The translations under genes and the position numbers were made by a program. From positions 17,572,577 through 17,636,576 of the forward strand of contig NC_092582.1 in NCBI RefSeq assembly GCF_037975245.1: a stretch of DNA of 64,000 nucleotides, in the 5' to 3' direction. The notes beneath the pieces were generated by a model that did not search any database, had not been told where the DNA came from, and saw nothing but the letters and a program-made list of their open reading frames with translations. Shown here one piece after another: positions 13,521 to 28,500 of this stretch. Each line of letters opens with the position of its first letter. Position 1 is the first letter of the stretch. This DNA is from Apostichopus japonicus. Lineage: Eukaryota > Echinodermata > Holothuroidea > Aspidochirotida > Stichopodidae.

Positions 13521-16500
13521 ATGGCAGGCGTTTCGTTGAACATCGTTGACAAATACGTGAGTATATAATGTTACAAGAAGCTTTTGGACCTATTTTTGGT
13601 AAACATCATAGTGTAAAAGCAATTGCAGTGCCTTATGTATAAAATATTTCTCTTACGAATCAGTGTGACACATAAGCGGGTATACTAGTCTATGTCCTAA
13701 GCCTAGTTACGCGAAACTGAAATTCAAGCCTCAGGCGGAGTCAGGGGCAAGTTGTTACAGTAGGATATAGGCTATAGGCCTAGGCCTATTCCATTTGCAC
13801 TTAAGATTTTTTTTTCAAAAGAAATTCTGGGACATGATATTTAACCCACTGTTGATATCTAAGAGAAGTATCAACAATTTATGTTTTAAAGGTCTGTTGT
13901 ATATACCCCAACTATAGCGCCATCATGGAAAAGCGTCTTGCGATTTCGTAATCGACCTACCTTGGTCATAAAATGAACTCTTTTTACCAATTAGTCTGCA
14001 ACGCCTGTCACTTAACTTTTCTTGAATGAGGGTCTTTGTGTGAACGCTGTATGATCAAGTAAACTGTAGACATGAACATATTTCCACACAGTGTTTACAC
14101 AAGTAGCCTAATGGTGTTAAGAATCTATGCAGGCTAATTGTACAGACTGAGGTCGATTTACGACCGTGGCAGGTCGATTATGTAATCTCAAAACTCTCCT
14201 AGTTATAGCTTGTTATAATTGGAGCCAATAAAGCAGATCTTTAAGGGACAGTTGGGAATTTGAAAACTCAATGTTTGTTGGTGCTATGTTTCAAGAATGA
14301 TAATTGAAGCAAATGCCCATGTTTCTGTAATACAGTATAGAATTTAGAAACAGGCATTTTTGCTTTTCAAATTTAGGAATAATGCAGTGCCAGTACATGA
14401 AATCTGAGGAAAATTCCCATGAGACTGGACTGCAAATAGTGTAAACCTACTTGGGTCTCAGGCATGTTGGTCCATAATTTAGGCCTAGGCTTTAAGCAAC
14501 ATGTTTCCATAAAATTTGACACAACTTCCCCCCAGAAACAGATGAGATATTTGACATCAAGTGGTGCATTATGAGACAAATTAGACTATAAAGTATTTCT
14601 ATAATGAGGTTTAAATGCAAAGTTGTGGTATTTATAAATACTCTTGAGTGAGATTGAAAGGAGAGATTTTAATCCTGGAGATCGGGTCTAATTGTTCCCC
14701 ACCTAAATGTAAAAATCACCTGACTGAACCATTTCCCTCCACTTATGTTGTGTAGGGCCATAGTCCCTCTATTCTCTCCCCCCCCCCCCCCCTCCCACAC
14801 CTTGCATACCACTGGCACTAAAAGTTTCTATCTTAACAGAAAACTTAGTCTTGAATGACTAGGGGCTTGCCCAGCTGGGTTACTCTAATATTACAAAGCA
14901 TGAGGGTATACTGTAACCCACCTGTTAAAGAACCACATACGCTACATTTACTTAAGAGTTTCTGCGCATGAAACCATTCTTCTTTCTTTTTTGTTTTTGT
15001 ACTTCACAACAGAGATGCCAACAAACTGTTGAAGTCAATGAAGAGGACAGCCATGCTTTTCTTTCCTCAGCCAAAGAGGTTTTGGCTAATCAACAATCAG
15101 ATGTTCTTAAGTCTATAGTGTTGAATGAAGATAATAAGGTACAAAAAATAACAAGTGAAGTAGCAGCTGCAGTTTGCATAAAGTTTGCCATAATATTCTT
15201 TTTTGTAAATACTATGTATGTGAGAATGAAAAACATTTACAAACAGCTATTTTGGTCCACCACAAGCTTGCCTCACAAGTAGACGTAGTTTGCACGTATG
15301 AACAATAAAGTATTACGTAACATTTGTGGGACAAAAATTCTTCTGTGCAGGACTAACCAAAGTATCACTCGAAACTTAATCAATAGCAGTTAATTTATGG
15401 TTGTTACCCACATAGATACATCTAAGGTCACCGGAGGGTCAAATATTACATGGTTAACAGTTCAGAACTAGTACAAACTACAGCTTTAAAGGCCATTGCT
15501 ATTTCTACATATAATTTCGCTCTTAAAAGACTGTTTTTCAAGGGAAGTAGGTTGTTAGTTTCCTGTTTTCGTTCATCCTGTAATATATGTGTGTTCATCA
15601 TAGTCAATGAGAAGTTGGACCAAAGTAGACAGCAAACTGCAAAGAAGCTGACTTTTTTAAATTTGTAATAAGAAATTATGAGATTAATTTCATGAGGAGA
15701 TATTTTACAACCAATATTAAGTTGTACAGCTAACTAGTAGCAAAATACCAACTATATTTCAATTTGCATTTACCTACTGGCTTGTTTTGAAATGAAGTTA
15801 CAAAACTTGATTGCCACAGAAGAAAAAAAAACTATTGAGGGAAGACGTACTGCTTCTCAGTTTGGCTATATTCTTAGCAATAGTTTTATTACCTTTTTTT
15901 TTTTTTCATTTTCTGCTTGCATAATTGTTTTCTAAAGCATGGAATGTTATCATAAACATTTATAACTGAATATTTAAGTAAGCTATGATTTTATTATATT
16001 TTTATGATAATTGTTTTGATTGTCATTCAATTTATTCCACATTTTTCAGTATTAGTGTAATACAGGCGCGACGGAACGGGAAAATTATTGGGGGGCTAAT
16101 GTGTCACTTATGTGTGGAGACTATCTAAGCGGAGCGCCACCATCGGTTGGGGCGGAGCGTACAAGAAAATTTTCGGTTTTTTAAACCCCCAGATGGCCGG
16201 AAACGGCACTTCCCGAGTGTTGTATGCTGCGAATACCTAGCCCTAAAATATGGGTCTCAAGCCTGCAATTTCTCAGATTGCACCTAAAAATCTGTAAAAA
16301 CATTGTAATTTGTATATTCAATGGCATTTTAAGAGAGTAGCTATGACTCGTAGTGTACTCGCAAAGACGTTTTAGACTAGTAAATTCCTACTTGCAATTA
16401 AATGCAATAATTAAATAAATGTCATAAGAAAAAACAGAAAGTATTTCTTTATGTCAACAAATGGGTAATTCCAAAACCATGTGCAGTTGCCAACAAATTT

Positions 16501-19500
16501 CTATGAACCAAGCACTGTCACGAATGCATGTATACAGTGCAGGTGAAATGCTAATATTGTGTTTTTGTTCGTTTAATAATTGATTGTGTTTAAACATAGA
16601 GCCATGTTCCACGCCTTGCGTGTACTCGTAGTGTAAACGCAAATTTTGATGAGTGTAGCGTTTAGCTTATTACACTCTTATTTAAAACACTAATATACGA
16701 TGAGGCATGATACAGACAATCAATTATCAGCAGTCCCCCCAGCATTTACTAAAATTATTACACCTATATAGTATACATGTGCATCGGACAGATCGACAAG
16801 TATGCATTGAAAAATGGGCAGATGCACGTTTCGGAGCCTTGGTAAATATTGGGGGGGCTTATCATGCATTTGCCCCCTCAACTTTTTCATTGCCACTGGT
16901 GGAATAGTCAGACAAACCTGTGTCAATCAATAAATAAAAGTATCAATACCTTCTGTTTCCTTCAGGCATTCATCCATTCCATAGCATGGGATTTGCTAAC
17001 AACCATTGGAAGCCACCTGGTAGACCATAGCGATGAGGCAGACACCAACGTGGACTGTATCTTTATCATAGAGAGGATAGTGGAGGTCAGACGTTTGTGT
17101 CATCTCATACTGTTACTTTGTCTTTCCTGCATATCAGGAAACTTAAAGCATAATATTAAAGACAATATTAACAAATGACAATGCTCAAAGTTTCAATTTT
17201 TATTTATATATGGAGTATTTCCAATATATCTGTAAAGCATTGAGTTTCATTTCATTACTGAATTGATGTAACCGTATGAACACTTCACAAGTCTACAAAC
17301 CAGATCTGACTCTTTTGATAGAGTGATAGGCAGACTCAAAGTAAAAATTAAGAACTTGGGAAATAACCAGGAGTGAAATTACAGACTCCAGGACCAGGGG
17401 CCTCTATCTGTGAGACCTTTTGCTGGTCCAAGGAGCCGCTGGAATGTAACAAGGGGCCATTTTTGGCATTTTCTCATCAATCATCCATTCCCTTTGATGT
17501 ACAGAGCTATAATACGATAGAAAGGGTTGCAACTTACATGTACGTTTCATGTTTGCTTCTCTTTGAATGTTTACATTTTGCTTCATAAAAAGGTTGTCTC
17601 TGAGTGTGGTTTATGGCATGGGCATTCCTAGATATGAAAAGTGGCTCACAGTACATTTTCTCTGAGATGTATTGTAGTTGTATGGCAGGTTAGGGAGGCC
17701 ATTTGACTGCTGATGGTTGCTTACTTTCACCCTTGGTTGTGTAAACACTTACAAAATAAATGTATAAACCTGATCATTTTTTTATATTTATCAGATTTTA
17801 CATGATTACATCGTAAACACAAACTAACAGCTGTACCAGGAAGCTCCCCATATTCTTTTGATAATGTTTCATATTTAATGTTGGTATCATCTCGACCCCC
17901 TTTTCTTTTCTTTTTTTCTCCTTTTCGCCAAATGTACAGGTTGGTAAAGCAAAGGAGATATTCATCGGCCTATTGGAGCAGCTTGACCAATTCTTAGACT
18001 CTGCGGTTGCAAGACTGTTTTTCCGTCCCCTGCAGACAGGTAATTATTGTGTCTGTTTTCCTCGTCTGTGTGCGTGTCAATGAAATGTGGAGAATTTGGT
18101 GAAGATTGATGAAAACAGTGTTTGATGTTCTTAGCTACTCCAAAGGTCTTAACAGGACTCATGGATACCTATGTATTGTATGTTATCATAAGATAACCGC
18201 CTATTAAAGTTAGATGAAACTTATTTAAGAGGTGATCACTTGTCTGAGACAGTTACGGTTGGTTTGAAAAATTTGAAAAGAAAGTTACAATCATTTCGAA
18301 TATGATCATACACTACTAACTTGGACACTGTTCCACGTATTTGGGTAACCATTTGAAGGCCCAATGCACATAATTGATAATTAATACTTCTTACGATACC
18401 AAAATTGTTAGTGTTTCGTACCATTCCATTTGAACGCTATATTTTATGATCCTAATCTTTTGTAATGCAATTTTTAAAAGACTAATTTTTTTCCAGTTTT
18501 GAAGGGTGACTTAGTGAAGTTTTTTTCTTCTGTGATACCAATATGGTGACTATTGATGAAATACCTCTGTGAGTCATCTCGGTGGGCCCAATGGGTCTTT
18601 TTCAGCCTTGTACTTCACCACATGGACACGCACTCTGGCTACTTCAGATGCTCAACTATGTTTGGTTGATATATTCCCAACTATTTTTTAATTAAATGTC
18701 CCATTTCTTTCATCTGAACTTGCCAGAAAAATAGCATAAGTTGCAATCTGATTAAAAATATTACAAGAAATGATGCAAAACTTATCTCATTGCCTTGTAG
18801 GTTGCAACGTACCATCAGTGATGCAGAACGCAAATTAAGCTCTTTGTTTTATTTATCTGTACAACAGATAAAACTAATTTCCATCATTGCAATCTATCTC
18901 TTTCCAGTTCTCACAAAGTTTGGTTCATCTAAGGATCTCTACATGGAGCAAGCCCTGGAACAGCTGCACGCCTGCATGGAGGCGATACCGCTACCGCAGT
19001 ACGACGGCCTGGACAGGAAACAGAAGCGGCTCCTCATTCAAGACGAGGAATATCAACAGCTGGAGGAGACCTGCGTCGACCTCGTCGAGTTTGTCAGCCC
19101 GTTCGTCTTTGAAGTCAGAGACGCCGTGGCCAAGATGGAGGAAGATGACTTAACAAGCAGAAAAGTTAGGAAATATTTACAATTGTTGAAATGTTTAGGT
19201 TACAAAGCTGCATATTGTGTCAAATTTTTAAAGTGGATAATAGTGATACAAACGTTGGGCTTTACATTTAAAATTGTACTTGCCAAAAATACATGGTGAT
19301 GTAGATATGTAGTTAGTATATGCTCTCGCAACAACTTGACCTCATTAATATTCATGAGTTGTGGGGGAGGAGGGGTTTAATGGGAAATAGTCAAAAATAG
19401 CTTGTAAACTTGATATCTCAGCAACCGAAAGTTGAATCAATGTCATATTTGGACGATAGATGCCCCATGATTGACATAGTTAGAGGTCAACAGGTGTCAA

Positions 19501-22500
19501 AGTCTGAAAACCTTTTACATATAACTCCAAAGTTAGAGCTACAATAAATCTGTCAATTCTCCAATGGTATGATTTTCTTTTGGTGAACATAGTTTGGTCA
19601 ACTTCGGTTCAGCTAAGTTGTAGGTATTTTAGATCCTCCTGCAAGTAGGAACTCGCGAAGAAGCCATCATTGGCTTATCAAAGCCGCAAGCTCACCGAAG
19701 TCAGTCTCTTAGATTCATATTTTAACATCCATGATAATGAATTGTCAATTGTCAATAAATGAGTAACAGGACGACATACATTAATCTTGGAGTGACTCGA
19801 ACTCTGAACCTTATGATTGAAAGGCACCGGCTTTAAACACTGAGCTAACACTCCTTTCACTTAGTTTTATGAAGGGGCTCTATAAGTATCTAACAGAACA
19901 GACAGTCATCCAAAAAAGTTCAAGGATAGGAAAGTTGATATGTATTATTCCTTTTATCACACTCAAATGGGCCTTGTCCAGTTTTACCCTCTGAGCTTCA
20001 AGGGGTCAACAGGTTATTTCAAATGGTAAAAAAACCTGGCTCAAGGGGTCAAAAGGTTATCTCAATTGGTATCCAAAAATTGGCAATTTGTTTTGTGATT
20101 CATACCAGATGACTAGTAGGATTTCAAAATATTTCCCTGTGCATGTAAACACTCTATTGTGGGCTCTCAGTCTATGATAACAAATCTTAAAGGGATTTGC
20201 ATTAGGAAAGGGAATACAAATTCTATACTGTAAATCCTTACCAGTAAATTAAATGATTGATGCTTTGTCAACATGATAACTGATTCCTGATACCTTTCTT
20301 CATATGTTACCGCATTAGTTAACATTTGGTGTGCACAAGTTGACGTATATATTAACATGTTAGGCTTACCTCACTATGAATACGTTTGGGCATGGTAACC
20401 ACTAAACGTTTTCTAGTTCATATTTTGACGTGTTTAATCAGATCACAAAATTGGAAAAGCAGGTCATTTTGGAGTGATGCTATAATTCACCAAATGTCCC
20501 TCTCTGACAAAAGCATGTGCGATGCAGATTTAGCTATGACCCTTTACCTTAGACATATTATACTAAATGCTGGCTTCTCTCTCTTACAGAAATTCAGAAG
20601 TACTCTGAAGATTCGAGATGAAATCCAAAGATTGTAAGTTCCAAGCGTTTTTTGTGTGTAACTTTCCAAAATTTTCAATCTAAAGAGAAAAAAATTAGAT
20701 GCAGTGTATTTTAATCAGAAATTTTCTTTTTTAAATCTCCTGATGTGTTTGTTATGAATACATAAGTATGGTAATGTGGATGTATTTTACATACACTGAC
20801 AGCCCAGTGATTATTGTGTTACTTCTTTCAGAAATGTCTTTTTCAAATGCCTGTATGATCTAGAAGACCATCACTAAAAACTGATAGTTTTAATTCTGCG
20901 ACGGGCTTGATTTTGATGAATTGCGCCGACCACAGACATTGTATGTCGAAGCTGATGTTCCTAGATCAGGAAACACTGACCATGTGTAACGGATATGTAA
21001 CACACTTTGTTTTACCTCTACCCTCAGCTTGTTGAGATTAATGGAGTATCCGTTAGCATTCGTGGAGGTTGACTTCCTGTTACTCCAACAAGAAGTTGAC
21101 AAGATCCCAGATGGAGAGAAAACCAGCTATGAATCAGGATTCTGTACTTGCATGAAACAGATACTAGTGAGTAGATTTCATTTCAAGTTAGAGGTCAGAG
21201 GTCATTCAGGCGATAATATATCCCGTATCGCATCGCAAAATGCTATGCTATGCAAACTAGTCGTATTGCTATACTAGTGTATTGCTATACTAGTGTATCA
21301 CTATACTAGTGCATCACTCTACTAGTGTATCGCTGTACTAGTGCATCGCTCTACTAGTGCATCGCTGTACAAGTGCATCGCTGTACTAGTGCATCGCTGT
21401 ATTAGTGCATTGCTGTATTAGTGCATCGTTGTACTAGTGCATCGCTGTACAAGTGCATCGCTGTACTAGTGCATTGCTGTATTAGTGCATTGCTATACTA
21501 GTGTATCGCTGACATACTAGTGCATCGCTGTACTAGTGCATCGCTGTACTAGTGCATTGCTGTATTAGTGCATTGCTATACTAGTGTATCGCTGACATAC
21601 TAGTGCATCGCTGTACTAGTGCATCGCTGTACTAGTGTATTGCTATACTAGTACATTGCTATACTATTGTATTGCTATACTAGTGCATTGCTGTACTAGT
21701 GCATTTCTATATAGTGTATTGCTATGCTAGTGCAAAGATGTATCTACCAGTCTGGTACAAATGGTCTCAAAATTGGCCTTACTCTCTGTGATTTATACTA
21801 GATGACTTTGGCTTTGACATTAAGTTGTGAAAATATTTCAAAGTTAATAAACAATGTCATGTAACTCTCTTTCGTTATTAACGATCATTAAAGGGATGGT
21901 TGGTGGCAGAAATGAACTGCTAGCCCAAAATTGGGTAAAAGAAGATGTCCATTTGATCATATGTAGAACATCTTTGTGTCCATATTTTCACATAGGAAGA
22001 CTGTTCTTTCTGGATATTGAAACATCTCTGGAATACAAACTCCATATGGTAAAATCCTTACCAGTGATATAATTGGTTGTTGCCCACAACTGACATCTCT
22101 GATTTTATCTGGTTCTCACTTAATTCTTGGACAAATTTAACTCACTTGCTCTACATAAGTCAGATATGTGGACCTTTGAGCAAATTTAATATGGCAAGGA
22201 ATCACAAACCCAGCCAGCTTTCTGGTGATAACCAAAGACGACTGTTTTATAACAACATATTTAAATTACCATCTCTTCCTCTTCCTTTCCTTCTCAGAGC
22301 TATCTAGCTGATATGCGTGTCAGTTTCAGTTCATTATTTTCATATAAATCCAACTCTCAGCAAGAATACGAAGAAGTCGGTTCTCTTGAGGCCGAGGAAG
22401 ACCAATGCCAGTTATCAATACTCGGCATCAGTAACTTAGCATACATCACACAGTCTGTAGGCCTGGCAGATGCAAGGGTACCCTCTATCTACAGGTAAAA

Positions 22501-25500
22501 CAAAGTAACAATGTTATATATTATGATCATATGTCACTAGATGGAATCAGTGAGTAGTCATTTTTGGGGGGGGGGGGATGGGGGTTGGGGGGGTTGGGGA
22601 ACATTAAAACTGCTAAATAAATCAAATTTCCTCAAAACAGTTTATACATAGGTTGTGTAAAATGTCAGGACTCATCACAACCATTCCTTACATTTTTCCA
22701 TAAATTCTGAATCCCCCAATGCATTAAATAGGTTCTTGGAATGATTTTGTATCAAATAATTAACCAACTCAATCACTGTGAAATTATTGGGAGGCACTTT
22801 TGTGTTTTGGATATGATTATCATTTTTTGGGTAAAATTGAATACAATCATCAGGTTAATTGCTTGCTAACTGTTTGAGTTTGAACATCAAAACTGTTAAC
22901 CTTTTTAAAACAAAAACAAGGAAAGTGAAGCAAGTAATGAGTAATACAGTTTTATACAAAAGTTGTCTAGAAAATAACAAACAAACTGTACTTTATAGAA
23001 TTAGGAGGTCAATCTTCAAAAATTAATCAAAATTATTTCAATACAAAATATGATATCGATATACACAAACATATTTCTCATTCCTATGATGTGCTATATA
23101 AACCTAAAAAAACATAGATTGATTGATTTTAAAGATGAATATCAGAATTTATTTATTTATTTGTTTGTTTATTTATTTATTTATTTATTTATTTTTGTAT
23201 GTGTATGTGTGGGTATTTGTATGTGTATGTACCTTTTGCGCATGTGTAAGCGTGAGTTTTGTATTCACTGTTGGTTTGTTTTTCTGGATATGTATACATA
23301 TATTTCGGTATAAGAGGAGAAGAAGAAATACTCAATTCAGAATCAATTTTTGCATTATGTTAATAATTCCTTTGTATCATTCAGATGACATACCTATGTT
23401 GTTATCAGAACTCTAAATATAATCGATGTATCATATACATGTTTAATAATGGTGAATAAATGAGATGGACAAAAAATATATATATTTATTTTTCTATATA
23501 TTTATTTATTTATATTATTATTCTTTTAATAGTGCGGATTATCTCTTAGCCCTTCATAAGATACATATCGCTACTCTGCTAAAGAAGACCGAGGAACCAG
23601 CCTTATTTAAAGGACTGGTAAGTTTGATGCAAACTACTCATGTAATATAGAGAATACTTTCTTCCTGGTCCTTGAACCTGTGAAACATGTTCAGAATATC
23701 CCGATTGCATTGCATCCCAGTGTCCGTCAGCAAGCCAGTGAAACATAACTCTGTTCTTAGATGCCATCTGAGCTTCATACTGAATACGAAAAGGTTTGTT
23801 TAAGGCGAAAAGCATACTCTGTGTGGGTCTTGTTGGTATTAATACCCCTGGTTGCTTTTCATTACTAAGATACATTACAATGTTCCACTTTTCACCAAAA
23901 CTGTTAGCCTTATTCACTAGAGTATCTTGCTGGTGAGGGATGGAAACCTTTCTAGTAAAGGACTTTTGGAGCCTCAGATCAGGTTGCATAATATCGCTCA
24001 ATATTATGTCATCTTAATCCACATTAGGACAATAAAGTACCCACAATGTGAGCCTACTTTGCCTATTTCAGTGCTGCTAGTAAGCCCACTATGATCACTC
24101 AAACACACCCATCCTGTGAGAATGAATATATAATCTATTTCAATACTGGCAGACTATATCTGTCACATTAGGAATATATTGTACCCATCAGCCTATGAGC
24201 CAGTACTGCTATTACAAAAACAAATTGATCCTGTTCACTTATCAGAATCTTACCAGACTAAACTATCTTTGCCATGTTAGATAGGTAAACAGCTATCACA
24301 TTATCACAGTCTTCCTGTGACACTAATTCGACCCTTGTAGTAGTTACAGGAAACATATCACATTAACACAGCCTTCCTGTAGACCTAATTCATCTCTAGT
24401 AGTAGTGACAGGAAACATATCACATAAAGACAGCCTTCCTGTCAACCTAAGTCTTTTCTTTCAGTACTGTAAGTAGGCATACAGTACTATCACAAAGACA
24501 TACCCTTCCTTTCGGACTACATGATATCCCTTAGCGTGGGCAGTGGTCCATTAGCATATGATCCTCTGAAATTCACTCCCAAGCAATATAAAAGATACAA
24601 AATCCTTGCTTCATTCTATAATGTCACTGAAACGCCACACTCAAACTTCACCAGTCACGTAATTCTCCTTATGTTTTTATCATATTTATATCTTTATAGC
24701 CTAGTTTGTTAGGGGGTCCGCATATAAAGTGGTAGTCCGGGGATGAAAACTCTGGTGGAGGCTTGTTGAAGGTTCTAGTACACTTTTAATTTTTGAGAAA
24801 TTCCCCTTAAAAAATCTGGGATCATCCATTAAAGTGTAATACTTCTAACACATACTATGATTTTATTTACCTTAAATAACATGTTTACAATGCATATACA
24901 TTCAAGAGGTTTTTGTTTCTGCTTTCCATGACATATCAAGACTAATATTGGGCCTAAGGTCACATTTTAAGCATTTCTTTCCTTTCTAGGAACTTCTGCA
25001 TACCTTAATGGATCAAATTGATGACCTGACTATTTGCAGCAATCTACTACAAGATGATATTTACATGAAACTCCCGGAGACTTTAATCAACATCATGGTG
25101 AGACACACTTCAGAAGCATTGGTAAGTACATTCCCAAATGAGAAAATTACTTATGAAATTATTAGTTGCACAATTCTGTCCTTTATTTTATGCAATGGCC
25201 GAGTATCCCTTCCCCCTTCCTGCCCCTCTTCCCCTGCACACATCTTTCCATGATTCCAAGTTATCTGTCGAAATTTATTGTACATGTTCCCACAGAAAAA
25301 CTCGCTTATACCTTTAATTCGTATAAGGCTTGACAAAATCTCCCACAAAAACTGAGCAAATACTTCAAACATTCAAAGCTTTTGAGAACTGTTAATTTGT
25401 GACTTTAAACACTTGTTTCAAGTCAATTATCATATGGTAGCCTGGTGTTAAAATAAAAAAATATAGATACATGATCCGAAAATGCTGCTGAGTCTGTTTT

Positions 25501-28500
25501 TCAGAATTTGGTGAATTAGACGGCTGGGTTAATGCGTTGTATCTTCTTTCTACTTCTCTCTTCGCAACAGCGGCAAAAATCGGTCCGGATTTTACCAGTT
25601 TACATGGATAAATTTGACTGGAAGGGTCGGTATCGATTGGTCACTGTCCTCTTGAAGTCGGCTGAACACAGCGGGGTCAAAGGTTTCCTGATTGGTCGGA
25701 TAAAAGATTACGTACATCTGACGCTTCAGCAGGTGAGATAATTCATCATATCTGTTCAGTCCACTGACTTCTTAGGGTATAGTCCAAGGGTAAATTTGTT
25801 TCTTCAATTGATGGGGAGAGAAACATAAACTTAACCTGCCTGGTTAGATTTATATTCAGTTCTTAAATGTTGGATTAAGAACAATTGAATAATTTAATTG
25901 TGTCTATTGAATAATTCAATTGAATAATTCAATTGAATAATTCTTGTTTCTATAAAAATTCTTGAATAATTCCTTACATAACCTCCTGGTGAGATTTATA
26001 TTCAGTTCTTCAATGTTGGAATAAGAACAATTGAATAATTCAATTGTTTCTATTGAATAATTCAATTGAATATAATCATTCAATTGAATAATTCAATTGA
26101 ATAATTCTTGTTTCTATAACAATTCTTAAATAATAAATTGTTTCTATTGAATAATTCAATCGAATATAATAATTGAATTGAATAATTGAATAAAATAATT
26201 CAATTGAATCATTCAATTGAATAATTCAATTGAATAATTCAATTAATTCAATTGTAACATTTTCCATCATAAATGCCAAATGTGAAATTGAAATAAATAG
26301 ATGCGATGTATTGTGGATATCCTCATCACTTAGAAATTCCTTCTCTCATATCTATTTTTCTTATATAGCAGAATGTTAATAACGAGTGGTTCGTCGGCAG
26401 TCATCTTCGTCAGATATTGCCGTCTATTTTTCACCTTCCTAACGGCAGTCAAACAGATCTCTTAGAAGAATCAGACAAGTATGTATCACAGAGAGCTGAA
26501 TTTCTTGATGAGAATTTTTTTTTTCATTTTATCTCAAGTCTTATTGAGGGGCAAGGAAGCTTTTGCTGTGTTTCTGGCACACAAGGGGATGGACTTTGTT
26601 TTTTTTGAGCTGGCTGAAGATGGTGTTCTCTGTAGGATTTTTGTAACGGTTTATGCAGTATTGTGTAGCAAAATACCTTGCAAAGTGGTAAATTTGATAT
26701 GCGAATGCAAAGATATATACAGTGCAATGGTATGATACTATTTTTGAGTACTATTTGATAAACAAAATTTATAAACCTCTGAATTACTACACTAAATTAT
26801 TCCATGCATCTAAATGGCAGTTCAGCAAAGTGTTAAAACAGTATTAACTGGTATCGAGATGAAATTTGTCACAGTCTGGTGGTTCGATTTAATACCAATT
26901 TGTCTGCCACAGATAGTTGGAAACCAGATATGGTGACAAATTATTGTAAAGTTAGTACTTCTTGTGTAGGTGGCAGCAAAATGGAATTGTGCTGAAGTTA
27001 AAAACACATTTAGATGCAGTCAATATATTTAAAAATTCAGACCGAAAACTGCAAGTGCAGTTTCATTCATAGGATCCTCTCTCTGAAATCTGTTATTGAA
27101 GCTCATTATCTGTTTATATCTGCATGGTTTGCGATCATCATCTGAAACTGGTTATTTATTGAGGCACACTCATTTATTTACTGAGGCAAATTCTTTATTT
27201 AATGAGGGAAACTAGCTTTTAACTGAGGAAAATTCTTTATTAACTGATACAAACTTTTTATTTCTGAGGCAAACTCATTATTTTCTGAGACAAACTCATT
27301 ATTTACTGAGGCAAACTAGTTTTTGACTTGAGGCAAATTCTTTATTTACTGAGGCAAACTCATTATTTCTGAGGCAAACTCATTATTTTCGGAGACAAAC
27401 TCATTATTTGCTGAGGGGAGCTTGTTTTTGACTTGAGGCAAATTCTTTATTTACTGAGGAAAACTCATTATTTCTGAGGCAAACTCATTATTTTCTGAGA
27501 CAAACTCATTATTTGCTGAGGGGAGCTATTTTTTGAGTTGAGGCAAATTCTTCATTTACTGAGGCAAACTCATTATTTTTGAGGCGAATTCATCATTTTC
27601 TGAGACAAACTCATTATTTGCTGAGGGGAGCTAGTTTTTGAGTTGAGGCAAATTCTTTATTTACTGAGGCAAAGTCATTATTTCTGAGGCAAACTCATTA
27701 TTTTCTGAGACAAATTCATTATTTGCTGAGGGGAGCTAGTTTTTGAGTTGAGGGAAATTCTTCATTTACTGAGGCTAATTCTTTATTTACTGAGGCAAAA
27801 AACTCATTATTTCTGAGGCAAATTCATTATTTAATGAGACAAACTCATTATTTACTGAGGCAAATTCATTATTGACTGAGGCAAATTCTTTATTTACTAA
27901 GGCAATTTCATTATTTACTGAGGGAATCTAGTTTTTGACTAGAGGCAAATCATTTATTTACTGAGTGAAACTTGTTATTTGCTAAGGCAGACTCCTTATG
28001 TACTATTGCAAACTCATTAATTTCTGAGACAAACTCCTTTTTTTACTGAGGGAAATTAGTTTTTGACTGAGTCAAAGTCTTGATTTACTAGGAAAACTTG
28101 TTACATACTGAGGCAAACTTGTTATTTACTGAGGCAAACTTGTTATTTACTGAGGCAAACTTGTTCTTTACTGAGGCAAACTTGTTATTACTGAGTCGAC
28201 TTCCATCCTACGGCTTGGTATCGATGTGTCTGTTTGAAAATGGAGATAATTATCTCTTTCTTCTTATTCCCCCTCAGAATCATAGCAGCACTAAACTTTC
28301 TGAGGTACTTACTGCTACGGGACTCTAAAAAGAGTGATTTGACGGGCGTTTGGTCGATGCTGGAGCTGATAGATAAAGGTTATTTGAGTGAGCTGATAAC
28401 TGGGCTGGAGCTCTCCAAGATGCACTATAAACAGCGAGAGGAAGAACTCGTGGACGAGAAGAAGAGAGGTAAATTCAATATTGGTTTTTGACAGATATTT

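Noticed and set aside
18790-19299. 169-codon plus frame extending both sides of GLMN exon 5
   Set aside because: Only 18908-19164 fits glomulin and the splice phases. The ends are intron read-through that happens to stay open.
21243-21735. Regularly spaced short repeats resembling a CRISPR array
   Set aside because: Repeats are contiguous without unique spacers and lie in an animal intron; it is a minisatellite.
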